A stretch of 64,000 nucleotides of DNA from Ramlibacter paludis (GTDB taxonomy: Bacteria; Pseudomonadota; Gammaproteobacteria; Burkholderiales; Burkholderiaceae_C), in the NCBI RefSeq assembly GCF_022012305.1, contig NZ_JAKLTM010000004.1, forward strand, positions 558,001 through 622,000, in the 5' to 3' direction. Both the position numbers and the translations under genes were made by a program. How positions within the stretch are numbered: the stretch's first letter is position 1; each line of letters begins with the position of its first letter. Of this stretch, positions 54,272 through 62,439 are shown piece by piece. Below the pieces are notes generated by a model. The model saw only the letters and a list, made by a program, of their open reading frames with translations. It ran no database searches and was not told the DNA's origin.

Positions 54272-55258
54272 ATGAAAATGCAATCCATGAATTCGAGCCG
54301 GCGCCGCCTGCTGCTTGCCGCGGGCGCCTTCGGCCTGTGCGCGGCACCCGCATTCGCGCAAGGCACTTATCCCAGCAAGCCGGTGAAGATCACCGTGGCC
54401 TTCGCTCCCGGCGGCGGTTCCGACCTGATCGCGCGCCTGCTCGCATCGAAACTCGGCGACAAGCTGGGCCAGCCGGTGATCGTGGAGAACCGCCCCGGCG
54501 CCGGCGGCATGCTGGGCGCCGACGCGGTGCTGAAGCAGCCGGCCGATGGCTACAACCTGCTGCTCGCCGCGGCGAGCTACACCGTGAACCCCAGCGTGTA
54601 CAAGCAGCCCTTCGACGCCATCAAGGACATGACGCCGATCGCCCAGCTGGCGCGCGGCCCCTTCGTGGTGGCCGTCAATCCGAACGTGCCGGTGAAGACG
54701 GTGCAGGAACTGGTCGAGTTCGCGAAGAAGAACCCGGGCAAGCTCAGTTACGCATCCGCCGGCAGCGGCAGCATCGTGCACATGGTGACCGAGTACTTCC
54801 TCGACGTGACCGGCGCGCAGATCACGCACATCCCGTACAAGGGCACCTCGCCCGCCCTCACCGACACCGTGGGCGGCCAGACGCAGCTGATCTTCGGCAC
54901 CGTCGGCTCGACGCTGCCCTTCGTGAAGGCCGGCAAGCTGCGCGCGATCGCGGTGACCACGCCCGCGCGCCTGCCCGCGCTGCCCGACGTGCCCACCGTC
55001 GCCGAGTCCGGCTATCCCGCCTACCAGGTGACCAACTGGCACGGCATCATTGCCCCGAAGGGCCTGCCGCGCGACATCCAGCTGAAACTGAACAAGGCGA
55101 TCCAGGAAGCGATGTTCGATCCCAAGATGGAAACGACCCTGGGCGACGACGGCCTGGTGCCGGCGAAAGGCACGCCGGAGGATTTCGGCACGCTGATGGC
55201 TTCCGAGGTCGCGCGCTGGGGCGCCGTGGCGAAGAAGCGCAACGTCAGGGCCGACTGA
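54272..55258 (+). CDS. Tripartite tricarboxylate transporter substrate-binding protein (Bug/TctC family)
   Basis: This 328-residue periplasmic binding protein has a Tat-like signal (SSRRRLLLAAGAFG, cleavage near AFAQG) followed by the Bug fold: YPSKPVKITVAFAPGGGSD, VIVENRPGAGG and IPYKGTSPALTD are family signatures. It should deliver a carboxylate to a TctAB permease, but no TctA/B is here. It lies 56 bp after the GntR gene. Candidate cargo is a tricarboxylate such as citrate or trans-aconitate, from the neighbouring aconitase/PrpF genes (inference). Confidence 0.93.
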   Translation: MKMQSMNSSRRRLLLAAGAFGLCAAPAFAQGTYPSKPVKITVAFAPGGGSDLIARLLASKLGDKLGQPVIVENRPGAGGMLGADAVLKQPADGYNLLLAAASYTVNPSVYKQPFDAIKDMTPIAQLARGPFVVAVNPNVPVKTVQELVEFAKKNPGKLSYASAGSGSIVHMVTEYFLDVTGAQITHIPYKGTSPALTDTVGGQTQLIFGTVGSTLPFVKAGKLRAIAVTTPARLPALPDVPTVAESGYPAYQVTNWHGIIAPKGLPRDIQLKLNKAIQEAMFDPKMETTLGDDGLVPAKGTPEDFGTLMASEVARWGAVAKKRNVRAD

Positions 55259-55267
55259 GCGCCCGGC

Positions 55268-56053
55268 TCACATCTGACGGAACAGGTGCAGGTAGCTCCG
55301 GCTCACCGGCAGCACCTCTTTCCGCCCCTTCAGGTGCACGCCGGCCGTCTCGTTCTCGCTGCGCGTGACGTGGCTGATCGCGCGCAGGTTCACCACCACC
55401 GAGCGGTGGACCTGCGCGAACTGCGCGGGGTCCAGCTGCGGCACCAGTGTCTTCAGCGGCACGCTGATCAGGGCTTCGGCCGGCTTGCCGTCCTCGCCGC
55501 GCCAGGCCACCAGCGTGTACTTCTCGTCCGAGCGCAGGAAGTCGATCTCGTCGACGTGGATCAGGCGCACGGTGCCGGCGGTGCTGGCGCGCAGCCAGCG
55601 CAGCGGCGCGGGGGCACTGCCGGCCTTGAGTTGCGCGGCCAGCTGCTGCAGCAGGTCCTCGGTCAGCGACGGCGGCTGCGCCTCGCGCAGGCGCGCCTGC
55701 AAGCGCGCCACCGTGGTCGCGAGCCGCGCCGCGTCGACCGGCTTCACCAGGTAGTCGAGCGCGCCCTGCTCGAAGGCCTGCAGCGCGTACTGCTCGAAGG
55801 CGGTGACGAAGACGACGTGGGCGCGGCCACCGATCTGGCGTGCCGCATCCACGCCCGACACGCCGGGCATGTGCACGTCGAGGAAGCAGATCGCCGGCCG
55901 CAAAGCTTCCACCTGTTCGACGGCCTCGCGGCCGTTGCGGGCCTGGGCGACGATCTCCAGTTCCGGCCAGGCCTGCGCAAGCATCTGCGCAAGCTCCTCG
56001 CGCAGCAGGGGTTCGTCGTCGGCGATCAATGCGGTCGCCCGTGCGGTCGTCAT
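55268..56053 (-). CDS. LytTR-family response regulator
   Basis: This 261-residue protein has a receiver (1-120; IADDEP, FLDVHMPGVSG, VTAF, LVKPVD) and a LytTR DNA-binding domain (about 160-260; HVDEIDFLRSDEKYTLV, VHRSVVVNL). LytTR proteins bind 9-bp direct repeats. The start overlaps the stop of the sensor gene (ATGA), so it is the cognate of the 5TM-type kinase upstream. Ribosome site AAAGGAG precedes the ATG. Confidence 0.93.
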   Translation of the reverse strand: MTTARATALIADDEPLLREELAQMLAQAWPELEIVAQARNGREAVEQVEALRPAICFLDVHMPGVSGVDAARQIGGRAHVVFVTAFEQYALQAFEQGALDYLVKPVDAARLATTVARLQARLREAQPPSLTEDLLQQLAAQLKAGSAPAPLRWLRASTAGTVRLIHVDEIDFLRSDEKYTLVAWRGEDGKPAEALISVPLKTLVPQLDPAQFAQVHRSVVVNLRAISHVTRSENETAGVHLKGRKEVLPVSRSYLHLFRQM

Positions 56054-57111
56054 GCCTGGCTCCTTTGCGCGGGAATCTCGAATTCGGCGACGGCGCCGTG
56101 CGGCGAATTGGCGGCCAGGCGCACCTGCGCGTCGCCGAACGACAGCCGCAGCCGCTCGCGCAGGTTGGCGAGGCCGGTGCCCGTCCCGCTGCCGCCTTGC
56201 TCCAGGCCGACGCCCGTGTCGACCACGCGGGCGATGCAGCGCCCCTCGCGCACGGTCACGCTGACGTCGATGCGGCCGCCCTCTTCGCCCGGGTCGATGC
56301 CATGGCGCACCGCGTTTTCCACCAGCGTCAGCAGCGCCATCGGCGGGCAGCGCAGGTCCTGCGCTTCCTCGTCGGCGTGCACCGAGAACTGCAGGCGGTC
56401 CGGCATGCGCAAGTGCATCAGGTCGAGATAGGCCCGCACCAGGGCGATTTCGCGCGCCACCGTGCCGTCGGCGTCGCCGAGCCCCGGCATGGCGGCGCGC
56501 AGGTAGGCGATCAGGCTGTCCAGCACCGCCGGCGCCCGCGGCGAACCGGCCTTGACCAGCGCCCGCACGTTGGCGAGCGTGTTGAACAGGAAGTGCGGCT
56601 GCACCTGCGCCTGCAGCAGCCGCATGCGCGCGTCCACGGCCTGCCGCTCGAGCTCGCTGCGTTCCAGCTGGAAGGCCAGGGCCTGGTGCCGCGCCTGCGC
56701 CTCGCGCTGCCGCACCAGCGCGGCGAAGGCGATCCACGGGCCGAACAGCAGGCCGGGGCCCAGCAGGCCGTAGAAGCCGGCGCGCTGCGCCGGGTCGCCC
56801 ATGATCTCGTGGACGCGGGCGCCGCTGTGGACGCCGAACGCCATCAGCACGCCGATCGGGATCGCGACCAGCACGCCCAGCAACTGCAGCACCCAGCGCG
56901 CCAGCCAGCGCGGCGGGTTGCGCGGCCACTGCTCGAAGACCGAGAACGCCAGCAAGGCGACCAGGGCGACCGTGGCCGTGCGCATCGTCCACACCGCGAA
57001 GGGCGTGCGCGAGCGGTCGAACACCAGCGCGAAGCCCAGCGCCACGAGCAGCGTGAATCCCAGGCGCGGCCACAAGGTCTTGCGCCAGCCTGGCAGAGAA
57101 AGGGTTTCCAT
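56050..57111 (-). CDS. LytS/YehU-type sensor histidine kinase
   Basis: This 353-residue membrane kinase has four hydrophobic helices (about 12-135), then a coiled coil and the His_kinase domain with the Phospho-His in QVQPHFLFNTLANV (family signature) and HATPase_c with VENAVRHGI and VVDTGVGL. It lacks a large periplasmic sensor. It pairs with the overlapping LytTR regulator and would control envelope or autolysis-like functions. Gap to the next gene downstream of the operon start is small. Confidence 0.92.
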   Translation of the reverse strand: METLSLPGWRKTLWPRLGFTLLVALGFALVFDRSRTPFAVWTMRTATVALVALLAFSVFEQWPRNPPRWLARWVLQLLGVLVAIPIGVLMAFGVHSGARVHEIMGDPAQRAGFYGLLGPGLLFGPWIAFAALVRQREAQARHQALAFQLERSELERQAVDARMRLLQAQVQPHFLFNTLANVRALVKAGSPRAPAVLDSLIAYLRAAMPGLGDADGTVAREIALVRAYLDLMHLRMPDRLQFSVHADEEAQDLRCPPMALLTLVENAVRHGIDPGEEGGRIDVSVTVREGRCIARVVDTGVGLEQGGSGTGTGLANLRERLRLSFGDAQVRLAANSPHGAVAEFEIPAQRSQA

Positions 57112-57197
57112 GCCCGGCAGTGTGGCAGCCGGGCGCGGGCGCGCAAGCGCGGCCCGATGAAGGACGGATGGGCCGGACGAGTTGCGTCCGGCGCGGG

Positions 57198-57440
57198 CTA
57201 TTTCGCGCCCATCTTCCCTTCCATCACCATGACCAGGTGCCGCTTGGCTTCTTCCAGCTGCGCCTTGTCGGCATCGTGCACCTTGCGGAAGAAGGCCGCG
57301 CACTCGGGCGAGTTGGCCGCTTCGGCATCCTTGATGTACTGGTCGTAGGCCAGCAGGGCCTGCGCCTTGTTCTGCATCAGCGTGATCCAGTCGTAGGCGA
57401 GGTCGCTCAGCGGATGGGGATCGGTGGGTTTCTCTTTCAT
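57198..57440 (-). CDS. Small all-helical hypothetical protein (80 aa)
   Basis: This 80-residue protein is mostly helical and rich in Lys, Glu, Asp and Ala: LSDLAYDWITLMQNKAQALL, FFRKVHDADKAQLEEAKRHL. It looks like a ferritin-like or four-helix unit; no metal motif is obvious. It lies divergent from the hemerythrin gene (148 bp). The ATG at 57440 gives this protein; the upstream frame is a shadow. Confidence 0.7.
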   Translation of the reverse strand: MKEKPTDPHPLSDLAYDWITLMQNKAQALLAYDQYIKDAEAANSPECAAFFRKVHDADKAQLEEAKRHLVMVMEGKMGAK

Positions 57441-57587
57441 GGCGGTGCCTTTCCTGGGGGCTTTCAGGATACGGCGCAGCCGCCGCGGCGGACGTAGGCG
57501 CGCAACTACAGGAAGCGTCGCGGCACGCCGCGGCACGGGGATGCATGCGCGCGCTAGCGTAGTTCCAACCAACGAAGGAATCCACCC

Positions 57588-58028
57588 ATGGCCCAACAAG
57601 ACGCAACCGTCCTCCTCGACGAAGACCACAACGCAGTGATGCGCCTGTTCGAGCAGTACAAGGCCGCGCACGATGGCAACCGCCAGGAAGTGCTGGCCTC
57701 CCAGATCTGCCAGGAACTGCTGGTGCACATGCAGATCGAGGAAGAGATCTTCTACCCGGCCTTCCAGGCGGCGACCGGCGACATGGCGCTGCTGAAGGAC
57801 GCGCAGAAGGAGCACGCGGAGGCGCGCGAGATGATCGCGAAGATCCAGGCCGACCGCAAGAACGCCAAGCTGATGCTGGAGCTGGAAGACGCGATCCTGC
57901 ACCACGTGAACGACGAGCGCGAAAAGATGTTCCCCGAGGCGCGCAAGGCGCAGGGCATGGACCTGATGGCGCTGGCCGACCAGCTCGAAGCGCGCAAGAG
58001 CGAGCTGATGGAAGACCACCCCGCCTGA
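57588..58028 (+). CDS. Hemerythrin-like domain protein
   Basis: This 146-residue four-helix protein can bind a di-iron centre: His in DEDHNAVMRLF (residue about 14), HMQIEEEIFYP (His and Glu), KEHAEAREMI (His) and HHVNDEREKMFP (His and Glu). These proteins sense or store oxygen or carry nitric oxide. The start ATG follows GAAGGAATCC. It is isolated from the candidate toxin cassette by 4 bp on the opposite strand. Confidence 0.93.
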   Translation: MAQQDATVLLDEDHNAVMRLFEQYKAAHDGNRQEVLASQICQELLVHMQIEEEIFYPAFQAATGDMALLKDAQKEHAEAREMIAKIQADRKNAKLMLELEDAILHHVNDEREKMFPEARKAQGMDLMALADQLEARKSELMEDHPA

Positions 58029-58032
58029 TCGT

Positions 58033-58440
58033 TCAGGCGGGCACGTCCTTCTCCAGCAGCGTGGCCTGCAGCTTGCCGGCCGCGTCGAAGGAGAACACGC
58101 GCCAGCGCGCCTTCTGCGCCGTCGAGCCGCTTTCCTGCGCGACCCGGAAGCCGGCGCGCAGCAGTTCCACCGCGGCCAGCTGCCCCACCTCGTCCGGCGG
58201 GGTGGCCAGGTTGGCCGGCGGCCGGATCGACACCAGCGCCTGGAACTCGCCGTAGAAAGCGTCGTCCGGGCTCTCGCGGCTCACGCGCACCTCGAAGACA
58301 CCATTGCGGCCACGGAAGTAAGTGCCGCCCGGGTAGTTGTCGCTGTCCCGCTCCTCGCCGTCGGCCACCCCCAGCGCGCCGAACACGCGGCGCGCCACGT
58401 CCGGCAGCGGGTCGGGGGTCGAGAGGTAGAGCAAGGGCAT
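58033..58440 (-). CDS. Candidate immunity protein of a toxin cassette
   Basis: This 135-residue acidic soluble protein has an alpha/beta pattern and no known signature: VARRVFGALGVADG, NYPGGTYFRGRNGVFEVRV, then ARWRVFSFD. It lies 15 bp after the nucleotidyltransferase-like gene and last in a three-gene unit. Position, size and acidity fit an immunity factor for the upstream product. The function is not shown; it could also be an unrelated cytosolic protein. Confidence 0.6.
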   Translation of the reverse strand: MPLLYLSTPDPLPDVARRVFGALGVADGEERDSDNYPGGTYFRGRNGVFEVRVSRESPDDAFYGEFQALVSIRPPANLATPPDEVGQLAAVELLRAGFRVAQESGSTAQKARWRVFSFDAAGKLQATLLEKDVPA

Positions 58441-58455
58441 GGGCGGCTTCTCCGG

Positions 58456-59070
58456 TCAGCAGTCGCAAGCGTAAGCGATGTAGGGCTCGTCGAGCGCGGG
58501 GGAGGTCGACTTGTGGACGGCGGGCGTGATCTCGCGCCCCAGCTCCTCGCTCCAGGCTTCGCCCCATTCGGCCAGCTTGGGATAGGCGTCGGCCACCTTG
58601 TCGGGATGGAAGAAGCCCGTCTTGTTGGGCCGGCATTCCAGGCGCGAGTCGCTCACGATGAAGGCATCGATGTCGCTCTTGCCCTTGCCGCGGCTGTCGA
58701 AGTGCTGGCCCTTCTTGTTCGGGTTGCTGGAGGTGTAGGTGGCCGCCGAGCCGCGCACGCCGACGGTCTTGCAGGCGATGCCCTGCTTCTGCGCCGTCTG
58801 GCACAACTCCTCCATGCAGGTCTCGAACTGGTCGCGGTTTTCGAAGCCCAGGGGATAGCCGCGCTCGTCCAGCGAAGAGAAGCAGGGCTGCACCGGCTTG
58901 GAGCTGGCAGCGGGCAGCGGCTTGTCCGCCGGTTTCGGCTGCGTCTTGGCCTGGCCCGCGCCGGCCTTGTCCGGCGGGGCGAAGCTCTTGCCGGCGGGCT
59001 TGGACGGCGGCTTGTCCGCCGCAGCGGCCGCGAGTTCGGCCCAGGTTTTCTTGGGAGGCGGGCTGGACAT
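58456..59070 (-). CDS. Nucleotidyltransferase-fold candidate toxin/effector
   Basis: This 204-residue protein has a Pro/Ala/Lys-rich N-terminal region (1-72, disordered) and a C-terminal domain with RGSAATY followed about 25 residues later by KSDIDAFIV, the G-S and D-x-D pattern of nucleotidyltransferase folds with a longer insert than usual. Several Cys residues (Cys near 75, 96, 101, 112) may form disulfides, which would suit secretion. There is no signal peptide, so a type VI or other export route is possible. It is flanked by small genes that could be a loader and an immunity protein. Confidence 0.62.
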   Translation of the reverse strand: MSSPPPKKTWAELAAAAADKPPSKPAGKSFAPPDKAGAGQAKTQPKPADKPLPAASSKPVQPCFSSLDERGYPLGFENRDQFETCMEELCQTAQKQGIACKTVGVRGSAATYTSSNPNKKGQHFDSRGKGKSDIDAFIVSDSRLECRPNKTGFFHPDKVADAYPKLAEWGEAWSEELGREITPAVHKSTSPALDEPYIAYACDC

Positions 59071-59076
59071 GGCGCC

Positions 59077-59421
59077 TCAGGGCGTGCCGCCGGCGGCGCG
59101 CACGCGGCGCTCCAGCGTGCGGATCTTTTCCTGCGGACTCAGCAGGCTGTTGGCCAGCACGGGAGCGGCCCACTCCTGCTTCTCGAAGCCCGGTCCGTAC
59201 ATCAGGTGAAGCACGATGTAGCTGCCCAGGTGGTCGTCGCGCTCCAGCCCGAAGGCCGCGGCGGACTCGCGCATGCGTTCGACGGCGGCGCAGCGCTGGG
59301 CGTCGTCGCGGCCGGCGAAGACCTGCGGAAAGCGCGCGTCCACATAGGCGGCCACCCGGCGGTTGCCGGCTTCGCGCGCGTGCTCGCTGAGCACCTGCAT
59401 CTGCTGGACGCTGAGTCGCAT
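59077..59421 (-). CDS. Small adaptor-like protein of toxin loci
   Basis: This 114-residue protein begins MRLSVQQMQVLSEHAR, then YVDARFPQVFAG, and has a Tyr/Phe-rich helical centre HLGSYIVLHLMYGPGFE. This pattern resembles short proteins found beside type VI effector genes in Burkholderiales, where they may act as loaders; I rely on recall here. Its ATG at 59421 follows GGAGG, and a -10 TATACT lies upstream. It is first in the unit with the NTase-like gene 6 bp after it. Confidence 0.55.
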   Translation of the reverse strand: MRLSVQQMQVLSEHAREAGNRRVAAYVDARFPQVFAGRDDAQRCAAVERMRESAAAFGLERDDHLGSYIVLHLMYGPGFEKQEWAAPVLANSLLSPQEKIRTLERRVRAAGGTP

Positions 59422-59445
59422 GGACGGCACCTCCGCTGCGGGGCC

Positions 59446-59451
59446 AGTATA
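59446..59451 (-). promoter_or_regulatory. -10 element of the toxin-cassette operon
   Basis: The minus-strand hexamer TATACT, 5 of 6 to the sigma-70 consensus, lies 25 bp before the first gene of the three-gene unit. It marks the divergent gap with the VanX-like gene. No strong -35 is seen. Confidence 0.4.
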
Positions 59452-59479
59452 GTCAGGCGATCCCATCTTGCCCATACCG

Positions 59480-60079
59480 ATGCGCTGCGAAGACATCGCC
59501 ACCCATCCCGACTTCCGCCAGCTGTGCACCCTGGAGCGCATTGCGGTCGACCTGCGCTACGCGACCCTGGACAACTTCGTCGGGCGCAACCTCTATGGCG
59601 CCCTCGATTGCGGCTGGGTGCACCACCTGGCCGCCACCGGCCTGGAGCAGGCTGCCGCGCTGCTGGAACAGGAAGCGCCGGGACACCGGCTGCTCGTGCT
59701 CGATGCCGTGCGGCCGCACCGCGTGCAGATCCAGCTCTGGGACCACCTCGATGGCACCGACCTGCGCCAGTACGTGGCCGATCCGGCGCGCGGCTCCATC
59801 CATTCCTTCGGCATGGCCCTCGACGCCACCCTCATCGATCCGCAGGGCCGCGAGCTCGACATGGGGACCGGCTACGACGAGATGACCGAGCTGTCGCATC
59901 CGAAACTGGAGGCGGCGCACCTGGCCAGCGGCCAGCTGACCGCGCAGCAGGTGCGCAACCGCGAACTGCTGCGCAGGGTGATGACCCAAAGCGGCTTCAA
60001 CGCGATCGACAACGAATGGTGGCACTTCGACATGGGTGACCGCCAGCACGTGCGCAGCACCTTCACCCGCGTCGACTGA
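59480..60079 (+). CDS. D-alanyl-D-alanine dipeptidase (VanX/DdpX family, M15D)
   Basis: This 199-residue zinc dipeptidase has ligands in SIHSFGMALDATL (S-x-H-x-x-G-x-A-x-D) and EWWHFD, exactly as in VanX/DdpX. It degrades free D-Ala-D-Ala, normally to recycle peptidoglycan fragments; there is no VanHA partner, so a vancomycin-resistance role is not suggested. The start ATG 59480 was preferred over an in-frame TTG at 59468 with no ribosome site. It is divergent from the candidate toxin operon. Confidence 0.9.
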   Translation: MRCEDIATHPDFRQLCTLERIAVDLRYATLDNFVGRNLYGALDCGWVHHLAATGLEQAAALLEQEAPGHRLLVLDAVRPHRVQIQLWDHLDGTDLRQYVADPARGSIHSFGMALDATLIDPQGRELDMGTGYDEMTELSHPKLEAAHLASGQLTAQQVRNRELLRRVMTQSGFNAIDNEWWHFDMGDRQHVRSTFTRVD

Positions 60080-60152
60080 TCGCGGCGCGCCGGCGGTTGC
60101 CAAGCCGCCGCTTCGCAGGCACGATGGCAGCGCTGCCCTGCGCGAGACCGCG

Positions 60153-61196
60153 ATGTCCTTCCTGTGGCCCCACTACTTCTGGCTGATGCCGGCGCTGCTG
60201 CTGTTGCCAGCGGCGTACGTGTGGCTCCTGCGCCGGCGCCACAAGCAGGCCGTGCGCTTCAGCAACCTGGGGATCGCGCGTGCCGCCAATGCCGGCCGCA
60301 GCTGGCGCCGCCACCTGCCCCCGGCCCTGCTCTTCCTCGCCTGTTCGGTGCTGGTGTTCGCCGCGGCGCGCCCGGTGGCGCGCGTGACGCTGCCCTGGTC
60401 GCGCAGTTCGGTCATCCTGGCCATCGACGTGTCGCTCAGCATGCGCGTGAACGACGTCAAGCCGACCCGGCTCGAGGCGGCGCAGCAGGCGGCCAAGGCC
60501 TTCCTGAAGGACCTGCCCAAGGGTGTCGAGGTCGGCTTGGTCACCTTCGCGGGCAGCAGCCAGGTGGCGCAGCGCCTCACGCTGGAGCGCGAGCCGCTGG
60601 TCGCCGCCATCGATGCCTTCCAGATGCAGATCGGCACCGCCGTGGGCAGCGCCATCGTGGTATCGCTGGCGGAGCTCTTCCCCGACCACGGCCTCGACGT
60701 CGGCGACATGACCTTCGGCAGCCGCAAGCAGTCGCGCAGCATCGACAACGCCGGCAAGCCGCCGCCCAAGCCGATCACGCCAGTTGCGCCGGGTTCGTAC
60801 AAGTCGGCCGCCATCATCCTGCTGACCGACGGCCGGCGCACGACCGGCGTCGACACCTTGACGGCGGCGAAGCTCGCGGCCGATCGCGGCGTGCGGATCG
60901 ACGTCGTCGGGCTCGGCACGGTGGATGGCGCGGCCGCCACGCCCGAAGGCCTGCCGATCTACATGCAGCTGGACGAGCCGACGCTGCGCGAAGTGGCGCG
61001 CATGACGGCGGGCGAATACCACCAGGCCGGCAGCGCCGAGAAGCTGCGCAGCGTCTACGAGCACCTCGGCTCGCGGCTGCAGGTGCAGACGCGCGAGCAG
61101 GAGGTGACGGGCTTGTTCGCGCTGGCTGCGCTGCTGCTGGCCGTCGCGGCCGGCACCCTGTCGGTGCTCTGGTTCGGGCGCTCGATCGGGGCCTGA
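60153..61196 (+). CDS. VWA-domain membrane protein (BatA-like)
   Basis: This 347-residue inner-membrane protein has N-terminal hydrophobic helices (about 6-25 and 52-70), then a von Willebrand factor A domain (about 85-300) with MIDAS motif DVSLSM (near 93) and a late TDGRRTTG, and one C-terminal helix (about 320-340). Such BatA/B-type proteins work with MoxR ATPases and solute-binding partners; no moxR is nearby. An insert around 195-230 rich in Pro/Lys is unusual for the family. It converges with the YedK gene, 6 bp apart. Confidence 0.88.
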   Translation: MSFLWPHYFWLMPALLLLPAAYVWLLRRRHKQAVRFSNLGIARAANAGRSWRRHLPPALLFLACSVLVFAAARPVARVTLPWSRSSVILAIDVSLSMRVNDVKPTRLEAAQQAAKAFLKDLPKGVEVGLVTFAGSSQVAQRLTLEREPLVAAIDAFQMQIGTAVGSAIVVSLAELFPDHGLDVGDMTFGSRKQSRSIDNAGKPPPKPITPVAPGSYKSAAIILLTDGRRTTGVDTLTAAKLAADRGVRIDVVGLGTVDGAAATPEGLPIYMQLDEPTLREVARMTAGEYHQAGSAEKLRSVYEHLGSRLQVQTREQEVTGLFALAALLLAVAAGTLSVLWFGRSIGA

Positions 61197-61202
61197 GCCC
61201 CG

Positions 61203-61892
61203 TCAGAACAGCATGGGCTCCTGCGGCGGCGGTGCCGGGGGCGTGCGCGGCGGCAGCGGCGCCGGCGTGGCATCGAGCGCGCCCTCGTACATCTGGAAGA
61301 AGCCGGATGCGGCCGCCACGTCGCAATCGAGCCAGGCGTCGTAGTCCGACTCGTCCAGGACGATGGGCATGCGTTTCTCTTCGCCGGGCTTGTGGAAGCG
61401 CGAGTACAGGGGATGCGCGTCGCAGTTCATCGTGAGCATCGCGAAGGTCCACGACTTGCGGCCGTCGGGCGCGGTCCATTCGCGGTAGATGCCGGCAACG
61501 CCCATGGGCACCATTCCGGGCCGCGTCACGCCCCAGCGCACCGGCCGCCCGCCTTCGGGCGGGTAGTAGGGCTCGAACAGGACTTCGGCCGGCACGATGC
61601 AGCGCCAACCCCTCCTCCAGCTTTCACGGAAGCTCGCGAGCTGGTGCACCGTCTCGCTGCGCGCGTTGTAGGTGCGGCGGCCGTATGCCACCTCCTTGGC
61701 GAAGCCGGGGACCAGCCCGTAGTGCCCGGTCTCCACCACGCGCTGGTGGCCCGAGCCCGGATCGGCCTTGCGGATGAAGGGCGCCAGGCCCGTCGGCCAG
61801 ATCTCGGGCGGCAGCTTCGGGTCCTCGCGGAAGACACCGAAGAAGTGGAGCAGGCGCTCCTGCGAGCTGACGGCGACGTAGTTGCTGCACAC
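61203..61892 (-). CDS. yedK: SOS response-associated peptidase YedK (HMCES/SRAP family)
   Basis: This 229-residue SRAP protein covalently protects abasic sites in single-stranded DNA. The start must be the GTG at 61892, because it places the essential Cys directly after Met (MCSNYV; Cys2 becomes the N-terminus). Other family residues are YNARSET (Asn), VPAEVLFEP (Glu) and HPLYSRFHKP (His). The C-terminal 25 residues are Pro-rich. It is divergent from the YgjP-like gene by 39 bp. Confidence 0.95.
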   Translation of the reverse strand: MCSNYVAVSSQERLLHFFGVFREDPKLPPEIWPTGLAPFIRKADPGSGHQRVVETGHYGLVPGFAKEVAYGRRTYNARSETVHQLASFRESWRRGWRCIVPAEVLFEPYYPPEGGRPVRWGVTRPGMVPMGVAGIYREWTAPDGRKSWTFAMLTMNCDAHPLYSRFHKPGEEKRMPIVLDESDYDAWLDCDVAAASGFFQMYEGALDATPAPLPPRTPPAPPPQEPMLF

Positions 61893-61931
61893 GGCCCGAT
61901 TCTGCCTTGCCCCGCATGGGAAAATCCCGGC

Positions 61932-62435
61932 GTGCCCGAGAACGACTTCCGCCTGCCCTACCTGCAGGGCTATCCGCCCGAACTGCTGGAGCAGGTGCGC
62001 AAGCTCGTCACCGAAGGCCGCCTGGCCGAAGTCGTCGCCAAGCGGCACCCGGAGCCGCACGACATCCGCAGCGAGCGGGCGCTCTACGACTACGTCAACG
62101 ACTTCAAGACGCGCTACCTGCGCAGCGCGCCGCCGCTGGCGAAAGTGGCCTACGACCCCAAGCTGCACATCCTGAAGAACGTGCTGGGCACCCACAGCAC
62201 GGTGTCGCGCGTACAGGGCAACAAACTCAAGGCCAAGCGCGAGATCCGCATCGCCACGCTGTTCAAGGAGGCGCCGGCCGACTTCCTGCGCATGATCGTC
62301 GTGCACGAGCTCGCGCACCTCAAGGAGCGCGAGCACGACAAGGCCTTCTACGCCTTGTGCGCGCACATGGAGCCGGAGTACCACCAGCTGGAGTTCGACC
62401 TGCGCCTGTGGCTGACGGCGCAGGACCTGGCCTAG
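61932..62435 (+). CDS. YgjP-type M48/SprT-like metallopeptidase
   Basis: This 167-residue protein has the HELAH zinc motif (VVHELAHLKEREHD) and then a second acidic/His region (AFYALCAHMEP) typical of the YgjP/DUF45 family; some related SprT-like proteases act on DNA-protein crosslinks. It starts at GTG 61932. Its close divergence from yedK, another DNA-crosslink protein, suggests a shared role, which is an inference. It converges with the PAS kinase, 4 bp apart. Confidence 0.88.
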   Translation: MPENDFRLPYLQGYPPELLEQVRKLVTEGRLAEVVAKRHPEPHDIRSERALYDYVNDFKTRYLRSAPPLAKVAYDPKLHILKNVLGTHSTVSRVQGNKLKAKREIRIATLFKEAPADFLRMIVVHELAHLKEREHDKAFYALCAHMEPEYHQLEFDLRLWLTAQDLA

Positions 62436-62439
62436 TCGC

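Noticed and set aside
59480-60079. Vancomycin-resistance gene from the VanX-like product
   Set aside because: No vanH, vanA or vanRS genes are present; DdpX-type dipeptidases are common in Gram-negative cell-wall recycling.
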